DNA of 64,000 nucleotides from Candidatus Obscuribacter sp. (GTDB lineage Bacteria > Cyanobacteriota > Vampirovibrionia > Obscuribacterales > Obscuribacteraceae): positions 496,001-560,000 of the forward strand of contig JADKDV010000005.1 in NCBI GenBank assembly GCA_016718315.1, given 5' to 3'. The number at the start of each line of letters is the position of its first letter. Position 1 is the stretch's first letter. The position numbers and the translations under genes were made by a program. A model generated the notes under the pieces. The model had not been told where the DNA came from and ran no database searches. It was given only the letters and a program-made list of their open reading frames with translations. Shown here in pieces: positions 45,833 through 54,247 of this stretch.

Positions 45833-46381
45833 TTACTGGCAACAATTTTTGCCAGTGCCAGGTAACTGGTTCCAGGGGGCTTTGCCCAGCAGAATGCCCA
45901 GAGCGCAAGTGCCGCTCAAACCAGCAAAAGTCAGTCCGGCGCCAAAAAAGGCTGGTATTAGTAAAAACCAGCGGTCAACTAATACTCCAAGTAGCACACC
46001 GGTGAGCACACCGAGACCGACCACGAGCTGGATTTGTCTTTCGATTGGTAGCATTTTTTTGCCTTCAATTACTGGCAGTTTGGCTTCGCGCCAGGCGAGC
46101 ATGCCTCCGCTCAGTACTTTAGGGTTAAAGCCTTGCCCGGCAAGTGTGTAAGCGCCGCGCTCGGCTCTTTTGCCAGAGCGGCAAATGACCACCAGCTCAC
46201 CCTGTCGGGGCACTTCGCTGATGCGTGTCTCAAGCTTGTCGAGCGGTATATTGATGGCGCCGTCGATATGCTCTACCTCGTACTCTATCGGGCTACGTAC
46301 GTCTATCAACGTCTTGCTAGATAGGACTGAGAGGTCTTTTGCTGCAATCTCGGGCAGGGTTAATCCAGGTCTATCTGACAT
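45833..46381 (-). CDS. Membrane rhodanese with DUF2892 tail (YgaP-like)
   Basis: 182 aa. A rhodanese domain (residues ~8-110) with active-site Cys67 in VVICRSGKRAE is followed by two transmembrane helices (about 116-155) of the DUF2892 type, the same order as E. coli YgaP, a membrane-bound sulfurtransferase. The C-terminus ends in a paired Cys (KNCCQ). It is the first gene of the sulfur operon and divergent from an ArsR-family gene, as ygaP is associated with ygaV, which supports a role in sulfide or persulfide handling. Confidence 0.9.
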   Translation of the reverse strand: MSDRPGLTLPEIAAKDLSVLSSKTLIDVRSPIEYEVEHIDGAINIPLDKLETRISEVPRQGELVVICRSGKRAERGAYTLAGQGFNPKVLSGGMLAWREAKLPVIEGKKMLPIERQIQLVVGLGVLTGVLLGVLVDRWFLLIPAFFGAGLTFAGLSGTCALGILLGKAPWNQLPGTGKNCCQ

Positions 46382-46408
46382 AACAATTCCTCAGGTTAAC
46401 AATAACAC

Positions 46409-46453
46409 TATATCACCGATTGGTTATATAGTGAATCAACCGAAGGGTTGATT
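46409..46453. promoter_or_regulatory. Two adjacent palindromic operators in the divergent sulfur-gene promoter
   Basis: Site 1: TATATCACC (46409-46417) and GGTTATATA (46422-46430), one mismatch, 4-nt spacer. Site 2: AATCAACC (46434-46441) and GGTTGATT (46446-46453), perfect, 4-nt spacer. Centres are 24 bp apart, so both fall on nearly the same helix face. They lie between the ArsR-type gene and the rhodanese operon and are the natural binding sites for that repressor. Confidence 0.7.
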
Positions 46454-46503
46454 GTGGATTTATCTTGCTAGCTGTAAACTGGTCTTACCGGCAGGATATT
46501 TAT

Positions 46504-46842
46504 ATGAAGGACAAAGGCAAGCTATTATCGAGACCAGCTCTCGAAATCGTCGCAGCCCGATTCAGGGCTTTATCTGATGCCTCCAGATTGCAAATTTTGC
46601 AATATCTATTTAAAGAGGAGCATTCGGTGCAAGAGCTTTGCGAGCTCAGTGGCATGAGCCAGGCTAATGTCAGCAAGCATCTCTCGCTATTGAGTGAGCA
46701 GGGCATTGTGCAAAAGAGGCGCCAGGGACTTTTTGTCTATTACAGTATCCAGGATGAGTCTATCTACGAGCTTTGCGAGATAGTCTGCGGGGCAGTCGGC
46801 AAGCGCTACGGCCAGGTCGTCAAAGAGTTTAATGGTCGTTAG
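46504..46842 (+). CDS. ArsR-family regulator, BigR/SqrR/YgaV-like
   Basis: 112 aa from ATG 46504 (GCAGGA upstream; the longer frame from 46465 has no ribosome site). Winged helix with recognition segment MSQANVSKHLSLLSEQGIV. Cys46 in VQELCELS and Cys91 (with Cys95) in the last helix are at positions comparable to the two persulfide-sensing cysteines of SqrR/BigR, which form a tetrasulfide bridge and release DNA. Position and cysteines suggest repression of the divergent rhodanese-CoADR operon, relieved by reactive sulfur (inference). Two palindromes lie in the shared promoter. Confidence 0.85.
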   Translation: MKDKGKLLSRPALEIVAARFRALSDASRLQILQYLFKEEHSVQELCELSGMSQANVSKHLSLLSEQGIVQKRRQGLFVYYSIQDESIYELCEIVCGAVGKRYGQVVKEFNGR

Positions 46843-46853
46843 CTCAGCGACTG

Positions 46854-47420
46854 TCAGGCACTCTCCGCCTGTTTCTCCCCATCTTCTGGCGGATAGGGCA
46901 TGTCGTCATCGTCGACTTCTTGCACCAGTTTGTCAAAGACATCCAGTGCCAGTCTAAATTTACTAAAGTCAGGCATGCCGGCAAAGTTTTCGTCAGTGCT
47001 GGCGTGGCTATCGAGACAGCCAATCTCCAAAAAAAGTTTGGTAAACATGTCATTGGCCAGTGTCAGGTCGTCTCTATTGGCTCTCACCGCGTCTTTGATA
47101 TCAGCCCAGGACTGAGGGCTTTTCCAGCGCATCAGCATACTGGTGGTCTCAATATCGGAGTCTGTCGGGCTGGGTAACTCCTGGTACTGGGTATTGCTCA
47201 AAGGGCTAACATAGTCATCAATCAGCGCCTGAATGGAGGCCCTAGCACCGCAGCCTTCGTTTAATTGCAGACCTTCGGCATTGGCCCATTGACCGCAATG
47301 CAAAAGCTCTGAATCGCTCAGGGGCGCCCAGATAATTGTGCTCAGGCCGATGCCATGGGCGGCGTTGGCTTTGGCCAGGGCGCCACAGGGTCCACAAAAG
47401 AAGTAACGGTAGGTGCTCAT
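46854..47420 (-). CDS. Unknown Cys-containing protein
   Basis: 188 aa from ATG 47420. I recognise no family. The N-terminus holds FCGPCG, a CXXC-type pair, followed by Cys in LLHCGQW and NEGCGAR, so a metal site is possible. The remainder is helical and acidic, ending in a run of Asp and Glu (VDDDDMPYPPEDGE). No signal peptide. It converges with the ArsR gene (11 nt apart). Confidence 0.55.
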   Translation of the reverse strand: MSTYRYFFCGPCGALAKANAAHGIGLSTIIWAPLSDSELLHCGQWANAEGLQLNEGCGARASIQALIDDYVSPLSNTQYQELPSPTDSDIETTSMLMRWKSPQSWADIKDAVRANRDDLTLANDMFTKLFLEIGCLDSHASTDENFAGMPDFSKFRLALDVFDKLVQEVDDDDMPYPPEDGEKQAESA

Positions 47421-47482
47421 ACACTTAGCTTTAACAACCAGACTATTATTCCCGCTATTTGAGGCTAAATGCAAGCACAAAC

Positions 47483-47516
47483 AAAAAGCCCCGGTTTGCT
47501 TTTGGCTTGCCGGGAC
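47483..47516 (-). terminator. Intrinsic terminator for the glycine-zipper gene
   Basis: Read on the minus strand: GTCCCGG, a 15-nt loop, CCGGGGC (one G:U pair), then TTTTTGTTTG. It is placed 31 nt after the glycine-zipper stop. Confidence 0.8.
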
Positions 47517-47546
47517 GTCTTGCTTGCTAGGTCAGGAGAAATGCAG

Positions 47547-48230
47547 TTATCTGTTGTTTGGATTTTCGCGGTTGCGGAAGATATCTAGGACACTGCCAGC
47601 TACGCTGCCAGCTGCTCCAGCTTTGGCGCCTTTGTTACCGTCGATGGCACCACCGATTACAGCTCCGACGACACCTTTGACTACAGTGTCACCGACAACA
47701 CTACCAGTGCCACCACCCATGTTGTCTATCACCTTACCGGCTACAGCGCCTGCACCACCGGCGATGGCGCCTTTGCGTCCGTCTACTGCCGCACCGGCAG
47801 CAGCGCCGACTACACCGTTGATGACTACGTCATTGACACCATTTTGTTGTCTGCCTTGAGGCAGGCGGTCTTGAGGATAGTTGTTTTGTGGATGGCGACC
47901 ATCTTGAGGATGATGACCGTAACGGTCGTTTTGACGGGCAGCGGCCATGCGCTGATCATAGTCACGAGTGGCTACTGTCAGTTGCTGACGTCCGGTGTCG
48001 ATAATCAATAGACCTTGCTGGTTGATATAGAGATCATCACCAACCCCTCTGCGCTCCATATTGCGAGCCATGCCGATGGTCTCTCTAAAGTCTCTGGCAG
48101 ACATGCCGTATGAGGCTTCGCGCATTGTTTGAGCTGCGCTCTCGGTGTTGTGTCGATCAAGATCGCTTGCGATATTGCGAGCGGTTTCGACTTTAGGATC
48201 TGGGCAGGGGTTAAAACGATCACATGACAT
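47547..48230 (-). CDS. Glycine-zipper protein with polar N-terminal domain
   Basis: 227 aa. The N-terminal ~90 residues are soluble and helical (ESAAQTMREASYGMSARDFRE), then a Gln/His/Pro-rich linker (residues ~98-130). The C-terminal third has two near-repeats of GxxxG-type glycine zippers, VVGAAAGAAVDGRKGAIAGG and VVGAVIGGAIDGNKGAKAGA, as in outer-membrane or membrane-inserting zipper proteins. No signal peptide is seen. The 410-nt upstream region contains a phased 11-bp repeat array that may control it. Confidence 0.7.
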   Translation of the reverse strand: MSCDRFNPCPDPKVETARNIASDLDRHNTESAAQTMREASYGMSARDFRETIGMARNMERRGVGDDLYINQQGLLIIDTGRQQLTVATRDYDQRMAAARQNDRYGHHPQDGRHPQNNYPQDRLPQGRQQNGVNDVVINGVVGAAAGAAVDGRKGAIAGGAGAVAGKVIDNMGGGTGSVVGDTVVKGVVGAVIGGAIDGNKGAKAGAAGSVAGSVLDIFRNRENPNNR

Positions 48231-48640
48231 AGCAAATATCCTCGGAAGGTGACGGCATCAACTGCGTTTCGATGGCATTAGCAAAACATAATCGAAGCGC
48301 GGTTGCAAGGAGGAAAAATACGAAACTGCCACTTCACTTTTGTGGCGCACTTGTGACAAATTTAAAAGAATGGCATGGGGAGCTGGTCTTGAGTGGTGCT
48401 TTTGCGTCCACAATGCAAAAATATTTTTTGAGATTTAACAAAAAAATTTTGAAAGTGATACCAAATACCGTGCCACAAGAATGTCACAAATATTTTGTCA
48501 CGCAATGAAAGTGGCTCTCTGACTGCGTTATGTTGATTGCCACAACGGTGCCACAACGGTGCCACAACAGTGCCACAGAAGTGCCATAGTTGTGCCACAA
48601 GTATGGCACTTCTGATTTTTTTGAAAGAACGATGCTGGTT
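48231..48640. other. 410-nt intergenic region with TGYCACAA-type repeats
   Basis: No gene is supported. Besides the array listed separately at 48539-48609, related units occur at about 48473-48500 (GTGCCACAAGA, ATGTCACAAAT, TTTTGTCACGC, 11 bp apart) and a palindromic TTGTGACAAA near 48350. The region is upstream of the glycine-zipper gene and downstream of the matrixin-like gene, both on the minus strand. Confidence 0.5.
48539..48609. repeat. Array of six 11-bp direct repeats (GCCACAACGGT type)
   Basis: Six consecutive units start at 48539, 48550, 48561, 48572, 48583 and 48594, the first two identical and the rest drifting, with a partial inverted GGCAC at the end. The 11-bp period is close to one helical turn, so a protein binding each TGCCACAA core would sit on one face of the DNA. 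Confidence 0.8.
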
Positions 48641-49618
48641 CTAGCGAGCTGAAGTCATCACTACATCAGTGCCCATCGAATACAGAGCGCGCAGTGTAGC
48701 CAGGTCTGATGCGCTTACCTGGGCTGCTCCTTTGGCCTGCGGATTTTGAGTGTTTTCATACATAAGATCTGTCTGCTCGCTAGATGAGCCCAGACCCATG
48801 GAATGACCAAACTCTTTTGCTGCTGCCAGTCTTACTGCGTTAAAAGCGTTTAGCTCTGTGGATTCACCGGTGTTGCAACTGATCTGCACCAGGCAGCGGT
48901 TACCAGCACTGGCAGGCAGCGCTGTAAATCCGGTTTTGCCACCGCTGCATGAATCACTAAACAGCACCACAATGTCTGCTCCGTTTGGCGCACCGACCAG
49001 AGCATACTTGACCAGACCGGACTTATTTGCCCAGGTCCAATACTGCATGCCATCAATCACAGCTCTTTTAAATGTTGGTCGATAGCTCGGTGCTACCGGC
49101 ATGCTGTCTACGTTGCTCAGCATATTATTGACCTGTGTGATCTCGGTTTCGCCCAGATCGCGACCTGCTAAATTAGCATTGAGCCCGCGTCCGTCAGATA
49201 TGTAGACCTTGAGTGGTTGGGCGGCAGGCGACCAGCGGTGGGTGCGCCCATTGATAACACAGCTATATGGTTTGCTTTTAGATTGGATGTTTGTCAGGCT
49301 TTTAAAAGCGTTTGCCGCCCAGGGGCTGTCTTTGGGTGAGCCCACTATGACATGGCTAAAAGCTAGATCAGCAGCTCCAAAGTCTTTAAGTCCCATCGCG
49401 CATAGACCCAAGTAGTACTGGGTAGGCACGTCTCTGGGATTGCTGCGCGCTTGTGCTTTGATTGCCGGATAGGCCTGGGCATATTTGCCCTGGGTGATTA
49501 GTTTGTAGACGGCTTGTGCCTGTGCCTCTGGCGCAAAACCAATCAAGGCAGATAAAAGAGCGGTGCCTGTCAGTGCACTAAAAATGCGGGCAACAATTTT
49601 GGACTGCCGGGTTGTCAA
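48641..49618 (-). CDS. Secreted TPR + matrixin-like protein with a broken zinc site
   Basis: 325 aa with a signal peptide (residues 1-34, AQAQA end). A short TPR-like region (35-115, LITQGKYAQAYPAIKAQARS) leads to a matrixin/M10-type fold. The expected HExGHxxGxxH zinc motif reads KEFGHSMGLGS: Lys268 and Ser278 replace two of the three zinc-binding His, while Glu269, His272 and a Met-turn-like DLMY remain. It should not be an active zinc protease in the classical way. A binding or inhibitory role, or a different metal, is inferred. No frameshift is present, so the change looks selected or tolerated rather than decay. Confidence 0.75.
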   Translation of the reverse strand: MTTRQSKIVARIFSALTGTALLSALIGFAPEAQAQAVYKLITQGKYAQAYPAIKAQARSNPRDVPTQYYLGLCAMGLKDFGAADLAFSHVIVGSPKDSPWAANAFKSLTNIQSKSKPYSCVINGRTHRWSPAAQPLKVYISDGRGLNANLAGRDLGETEITQVNNMLSNVDSMPVAPSYRPTFKRAVIDGMQYWTWANKSGLVKYALVGAPNGADIVVLFSDSCSGGKTGFTALPASAGNRCLVQISCNTGESTELNAFNAVRLAAAKEFGHSMGLGSSSEQTDLMYENTQNPQAKGAAQVSASDLATLRALYSMGTDVVMTSAR

Positions 49619-49823
49619 CGCTTAATCCTCTCAAAGTATCAGTGGGAGAGGATTTAGGGTCCTTCTCCAGCTTAAAGTTTAGCATCTGATGGATTTTGTC
49701 ATGGTATTTGCTGACAACGACAAGAATTACTCAAAGGCTGTAAAATATCTATCTTGCAGCTGCCAGTGTTATTGCCGGAATAAGCGTTTTGCCAAGCAGC
49801 TAGTGGTTTAAAGGGGTACAAAA

Positions 49824-50525
49824 ATGGGGCCATCGCTAGTCCTCATTGCCGAGGATGACGAAGCAAGTCGCAACCAACTGACTCGTCAGGTGGAAGGCTT
49901 GGGTTGCAATACCGTGGTTGTCAAAAGCCCTGATGAAGCAATCGAGGCTGCCAGTAAGAAGACATTTGGTGTCATTTTGATGAACAGCCAGATGGCTGCT
50001 CTTGACGGTATTGAGATCACACGAAAAATTAGACATGCCGAAAAGGGACGTCAGTTTAGAAGCATCATCATTGGTGTCACGACAAAAGCATCTCCAGCTG
50101 ACAGACAACAAAGTTTTGATGCTGGCATGGACGAGATCCTGGTACGTCCTTTTAGTTTGCTTGACCTTAAAGAGATACTAGGTCGCTGGTTGCTGATTAA
50201 GGATAATGATCAAGGTGCCATTCAGACCTACGATAGCCTTGATGCTCTCAAAGATCCCAAGCAAGATGCAGTAAGAGTAGAAGCCTTTCGCAAGTCGCTT
50301 TCTACTTTGATGCAAAAGCTATTTTTGTCTGTGCATAATCAAGCTACCGAAGAGATTCGCACCGCTGCCCGTGAAATGAAAGGGCTTTGCCATTCATGCG
50401 GTTTTGAAGAATTGGGTAACTGGTGTACTGAAGTTGAAAAGTCACTGGAAAGTAATGACTGGGTAGAAGTACAAACCGCCTTTAACGCCATGGTCAATCA
50501 TTACCGCGACAAAGGGTTGCAGTAA
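49824..50525 (+). CDS. Pseudo-receiver/pseudo-Hpt protein
   Basis: 233 aa with the same architecture as the response regulator at 25451. In the receiver, acidic residues Glu10-Asp11-Asp12 remain, but the phospho-acceptor Asp is Asn54 (ILMNSQMAALDG) and the conserved Lys is Arg108 (LVRPF). In the Hpt-like part (about 150-230), AREMKGLCHSCGF keeps the Lys-Gly of the motif but Arg183 replaces the phospho-His. So no step of a phosphorelay is possible at canonical sites. It probably works by protein-protein interaction. The ATG lies after GGGG, with no clear partner kinase nearby. Confidence 0.8.
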   Translation: MGPSLVLIAEDDEASRNQLTRQVEGLGCNTVVVKSPDEAIEAASKKTFGVILMNSQMAALDGIEITRKIRHAEKGRQFRSIIIGVTTKASPADRQQSFDAGMDEILVRPFSLLDLKEILGRWLLIKDNDQGAIQTYDSLDALKDPKQDAVRVEAFRKSLSTLMQKLFLSVHNQATEEIRTAAREMKGLCHSCGFEELGNWCTEVEKSLESNDWVEVQTAFNAMVNHYRDKGLQ

Positions 50526-50580
50526 AAATAGACTTAGAGACTGATTAGTCGGTATCTAATTTAGTGGCTTGCCTTAAATA

Positions 50581-52959
50581 TCAACCGCGACCAGGCGGGT
50601 ACATGATGTGATAAGTCCAATAGCTGCCAAAGACTTTGCGCACATAGTCTCTGGTTTCGCGGTAGGGGATGTTTTCGACAAAGACATCTAAGTCATTGCC
50701 GCCTGCTGCCGTAAAGGCATCGAGCCAGCGTTTGACGGCATTGGGTCCACCGTTATAGCTGGCTACAGCAAGCATAGCGTTACCGTTAAAACGGCTCAGT
50801 GTGGAGTTTAAGTAGGCTGTACCCATCTTGATATTGTTATCGGGTATAAAGATTTCTTCTTTGTTTGTCAGGGGCAAACCGATACGTTTTGCTACACCAA
50901 ATGCGGTGCCGGGCAAAAGTTGCATCAGTCCAATGGCATTGGAGCGGCTCAGTGCACGCGGGTAGTAGCGGGATTCTTCGCGTATCAGAGCATGGACTAG
51001 ATAAGGATCGACTTTGCGTATGCGCGCTTCTTCGTCGATACGACCAGCATAAGCCCAGGGATAAAGCATGCGCCAGCGTGGATTGGCTGGTTGAGGGTGG
51101 TCACCGAGATTGCGAGCGGCTGCTCTTATGGCCTCGATTTCTTGACCCTGCCTTAAAAATAGCCAGCCCTTAAAGCCCGAGAGCAATTCTTTGCCGCTGC
51201 TAGTCTGCAATGCGGCATCATTGTCATGAGCGTCCACATAGATTAGTGCTTCGTCATACTGACCTGCTGTAGCAAGCAGTGCCGCTTTGACACCAATTTC
51301 GCGAGCTACTTGATCATAGTCAAATAATTCTGAATGATGGGGCCAATTCCAGCGCTTGGGGGCGTCTTCGCGTCCTGGCTGAGTCGACCAGCCGCTATCA
51401 GTTCCTGGTTTTTTTGCTGCTTGAGCTGCTAGCACATGCAATCTGGCCCGCGCTCTGGAGCCGTAATAATTGTTGGGGTAGTTACTCACGGCATGGCTAT
51501 AAGCTTGATGTGCTTGCGCGGCATTGCCCAGTTTTTCGTGTAGTTTGCCTGACCAAAAACTAAATCTGGCAGCACTTACATGTTTGGGATAGCGCATCGC
51601 GCCGCTCTGTGCTAGCTGAGCCAGGGCTTGTGCTCTGACTTTGTTGGCCTGTATCTTGGCGGGAAATATCGCTTTGGTCTGGTGCCAAAAAATCCACCAT
51701 AATGATTCTGGTGCGTGCTCAGATGTAGGAAATTGCGCCAGCAGTTTTTCAAAGAGTGTTATTGCTTCTTTGTCTTCACTGCGTACTGCGACATTCCAGA
51801 TGGCATGGTCAGCATGTTTGGGATTAAGCGTCATGATCTTGCGCCAGACTACACAGGTGTCTGCTCGCGACAAAGGACCGGTGATAGTGTCTGTGTAGTC
51901 ATCATAATTGGTGGCAGCGGGATCTTTGGCTATGGCGTCCAGGAGCATCTCTACTGCTTCAGTGCGCTTGCCCAATTTGCCCAGGCATTGAGCCTTTTGA
52001 AAATTGCGATTGCTTCCGGCTTTTTGCCAGAGGCTGAGTGCTTTGTTGTAGTCATTTTTTTTGTAGTAAACCAGGCCAATTAAATCCAGGTCATCTGCTG
52101 TCAGTGGCGGGATTTGCAAAGTACTGCCACTGGCTGTTTGCACAGTGCCCGCATTTAGGCTCATCAATTTGTCCGCGACTTCTGCCGAAAACCTTCCTGA
52201 AGTGCTGCCTTTGAGGTAGTCTCTAAAATTTTGCACAGCACTTGTCAGCGGTAGGGGATCGTCTTGAGCCCCGGGTAATCCCGCTATGGCGTTATTGAGT
52301 GCCATTTGACCAATGTAATAGTTGGCACCTTTGGCGTACTCGGTAGAGGGGAAGCGCTGCTTGAGCGTCAATAAAAGTGCTTTGGCTTTATCAGTCTCAT
52401 TTGTGCGCAAATATGACTGAGCTAACTCATAGGTGGCACGGGCGATTTCTTGTGTTTCGGCCTCATGGGCTTTGCTGATTGTGGAGAGTATATTGCGCAG
52501 CCGCTCTTCGTCAGCTTGGGCGGCCGCTAGCTCAGCGCAGTGCCAGAGGCATAGTGTTTTGAGGAGCGAGTAAGAGCTTGTGTCGGTAAAAATTTCCAGA
52601 GCTTCTTTGCGGTCTTCTGGTGCTTTTGACTTGCTCAGTAAGCGTGCCAGGGCATAAGCGGCAAAATGTCTCTCAGTGGTGCCAGGATTATTGGCCAAAA
52701 AGCTGCGCAATCTGGCAATTGAATTTTCGGCTGTAGTTTCGCCCAGAGAAGCAATTACTTCACCAAAAGCCTGGGAAGGTCGGCGCCAGAGATTGCTCAC
52801 CTCTGTCGGGATTTCGCTTTTGACCGCTGCTTTGTGGGGTGACTGAGCCAGACAAGGGGCACTCAGGGCTGTGCTAAAGAGCGGTGCGAGCTGGGCCGAC
52901 AGGGCAATCAGGGCAATTGCGCCGGAGCTGGTCTTTTTTGACTGACAACGTCCAATCAA
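50581..52959 (-). CDS. Soluble lytic murein transglycosylase (Slt70-like)
   Basis: 792 aa with an N-terminal hydrophobic segment (about residues 14-38) for export. Most of the protein is a superhelix of TPR-like repeats as in the Slt U/L domains. The C-terminal SLT domain carries catalytic Glu662 in IREESRYYP, and NAIGLMQLLPGTA and VASYNGGPNAV complete the goose-lysozyme-like motifs. It cleaves peptidoglycan glycan strands in the periplasm, forming anhydro ends. Divergent from the aminotransferase gene with 86 nt between. Confidence 0.9.
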   Translation of the reverse strand: MIGRCQSKKTSSGAIALIALSAQLAPLFSTALSAPCLAQSPHKAAVKSEIPTEVSNLWRRPSQAFGEVIASLGETTAENSIARLRSFLANNPGTTERHFAAYALARLLSKSKAPEDRKEALEIFTDTSSYSLLKTLCLWHCAELAAAQADEERLRNILSTISKAHEAETQEIARATYELAQSYLRTNETDKAKALLLTLKQRFPSTEYAKGANYYIGQMALNNAIAGLPGAQDDPLPLTSAVQNFRDYLKGSTSGRFSAEVADKLMSLNAGTVQTASGSTLQIPPLTADDLDLIGLVYYKKNDYNKALSLWQKAGSNRNFQKAQCLGKLGKRTEAVEMLLDAIAKDPAATNYDDYTDTITGPLSRADTCVVWRKIMTLNPKHADHAIWNVAVRSEDKEAITLFEKLLAQFPTSEHAPESLWWIFWHQTKAIFPAKIQANKVRAQALAQLAQSGAMRYPKHVSAARFSFWSGKLHEKLGNAAQAHQAYSHAVSNYPNNYYGSRARARLHVLAAQAAKKPGTDSGWSTQPGREDAPKRWNWPHHSELFDYDQVAREIGVKAALLATAGQYDEALIYVDAHDNDAALQTSSGKELLSGFKGWLFLRQGQEIEAIRAAARNLGDHPQPANPRWRMLYPWAYAGRIDEEARIRKVDPYLVHALIREESRYYPRALSRSNAIGLMQLLPGTAFGVAKRIGLPLTNKEEIFIPDNNIKMGTAYLNSTLSRFNGNAMLAVASYNGGPNAVKRWLDAFTAAGGNDLDVFVENIPYRETRDYVRKVFGSYWTYHIMYPPGRG

Positions 52960-53045
52960 GCTTTTAATCCTCTACCATCAAAGAATGCTAGCATAGCCAC
53001 TTCGCCTTGGGTGTTAGCCGTCTATAGTTTGCTGGATATCTTTGC

Positions 53046-54233
53046 ATGACTGAATCAATTACTTACTTTGACAACGCCAGTACTTCCTACCCCAAGCCTG
53101 ATGAGGTTTACAGCGCCTGCGACAAATATTTGAGGGTGGCGGGCAACCCGGGGCGCGGCGCTCACCGCCTGGCTTATCAAGCGGCGCGTACTTATTTTGA
53201 GTCCCGTGAGCTTATTGCCAACCACCTGGGCATAGTCGACACTTCGCGTCTTGTTTTTACTTCTGGATGCACTCAGTCTATTGCTCTGGTCATAAGCGGT
53301 ATGCTCGGTAGCGGTGCCCTTAAAAGTGGCGATAGTGTGCTTGTGACAAGCTTTGAGCACAATGCTGTGATGCGCACTCTGGCTTATCATGAGCGTGTAG
53401 ACGAGATCAAAGTGGTAACAGTACCGCCTGGAGCTGATGGCACGATGGTTGATCTGGTCGCTTTGCGTCGTTTATTGAGCGCTCATCCCACGCCGGCCCT
53501 GGCTGCTTTTACGCGAGCAAGCAATGTCACCGGTGTGGTCCTTGACCTGCCTGCTATCGCTCCATTACTCAAGCAATACAATGTGCCTTTGCTGCTTGAT
53601 GCCGCTCAGAGCGCCGGGCTCATCCACGACGACCTTGGTGCCGATGATGCCATTAGTTTTTATGTTGCCTCCGGGCATAAGGGCTTTTATGGTCCTCCTG
53701 GAGTTGGTCTCTTGTATGTTCGTGATGGTTTTGAGTTGGACCCGCCCTTTTGTGGTGGCACTGGTTCGCGCTCAGAGAGTCTTAAAATGCCTGACTTTTT
53801 GCCCGATCGCTTGGAGCCCGGTACACATGCTATGCATTTAGCTGCCGGTCTGGCTGCTGGTGTGCAATATGTAATCGACAGGGGCATAGATGAGATCTAT
53901 AGCTACGAAAACAGCCTGATGCAGCGCTTTTTTGAGGCGACTGCCGAGCTTGATTTTATTGAGATCAAAGGGCGCGCTCCATTTGATCCCGGGCATTTGC
54001 CGCTGGCTTCATTTACCTATAAAGGTCATACTGCCGATAGAGTAGCTGATTGGCTTGATACCGGTTATGGTATCGCCGTGCGGGCTGGACTACACTGTGC
54101 TGTTACCGCACATAAAGTACTTAACTCCGAAAAAACCGGACTGGCACGAGTAAGTTTTGGTGCCTTTAACACAATTGAGCAGGTCGATAAACTGGTAGTG
54201 GCGCTAAAAGAACTTGCTAAAATCCCGGCCTAA
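53046..54233 (+). CDS. Class V aminotransferase, cysteine-desulfurase-like (SufS/Csd family)
   Basis: 395 aa PLP enzyme. The Schiff-base Lys212 is in ASGHKGFYGPPG, and a Cys in the desulfurase position, Cys351 in RAGLHCA, supports sulfur mobilisation from cysteine. The N-terminus YFDNASTSYPKP matches the short stand-alone group of cysteine-desulfurase-related proteins that lacks Suf partners. No suf or isc genes are nearby. It converges with the NRPS-like gene, 14 nt apart. Confidence 0.85.
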   Translation: MTESITYFDNASTSYPKPDEVYSACDKYLRVAGNPGRGAHRLAYQAARTYFESRELIANHLGIVDTSRLVFTSGCTQSIALVISGMLGSGALKSGDSVLVTSFEHNAVMRTLAYHERVDEIKVVTVPPGADGTMVDLVALRRLLSAHPTPALAAFTRASNVTGVVLDLPAIAPLLKQYNVPLLLDAAQSAGLIHDDLGADDAISFYVASGHKGFYGPPGVGLLYVRDGFELDPPFCGGTGSRSESLKMPDFLPDRLEPGTHAMHLAAGLAAGVQYVIDRGIDEIYSYENSLMQRFFEATAELDFIEIKGRAPFDPGHLPLASFTYKGHTADRVADWLDTGYGIAVRAGLHCAVTAHKVLNSEKTGLARVSFGAFNTIEQVDKLVVALKELAKIPA

Positions 54234-54247
54234 ATTCTCCGCCTAAA

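Noticed and set aside
47413..47859. 148-aa plus-strand frame rich in Pro, Ala and Thr
   Set aside because: It is the complement of the glycine-zipper repeats; composition is explained by the sense Gly/Ala codons.
48539..48609. Repeat array as a CRISPR
   Set aside because: Units are 11 bp, contiguous and without spacers, and no cas genes are present.
48592..48615. GTGCCA/TGGCAC hairpin followed by a T stretch as a plus-strand terminator
   Set aside because: No plus-strand gene ends there; the inverted half is part of the 11-bp repeat array.
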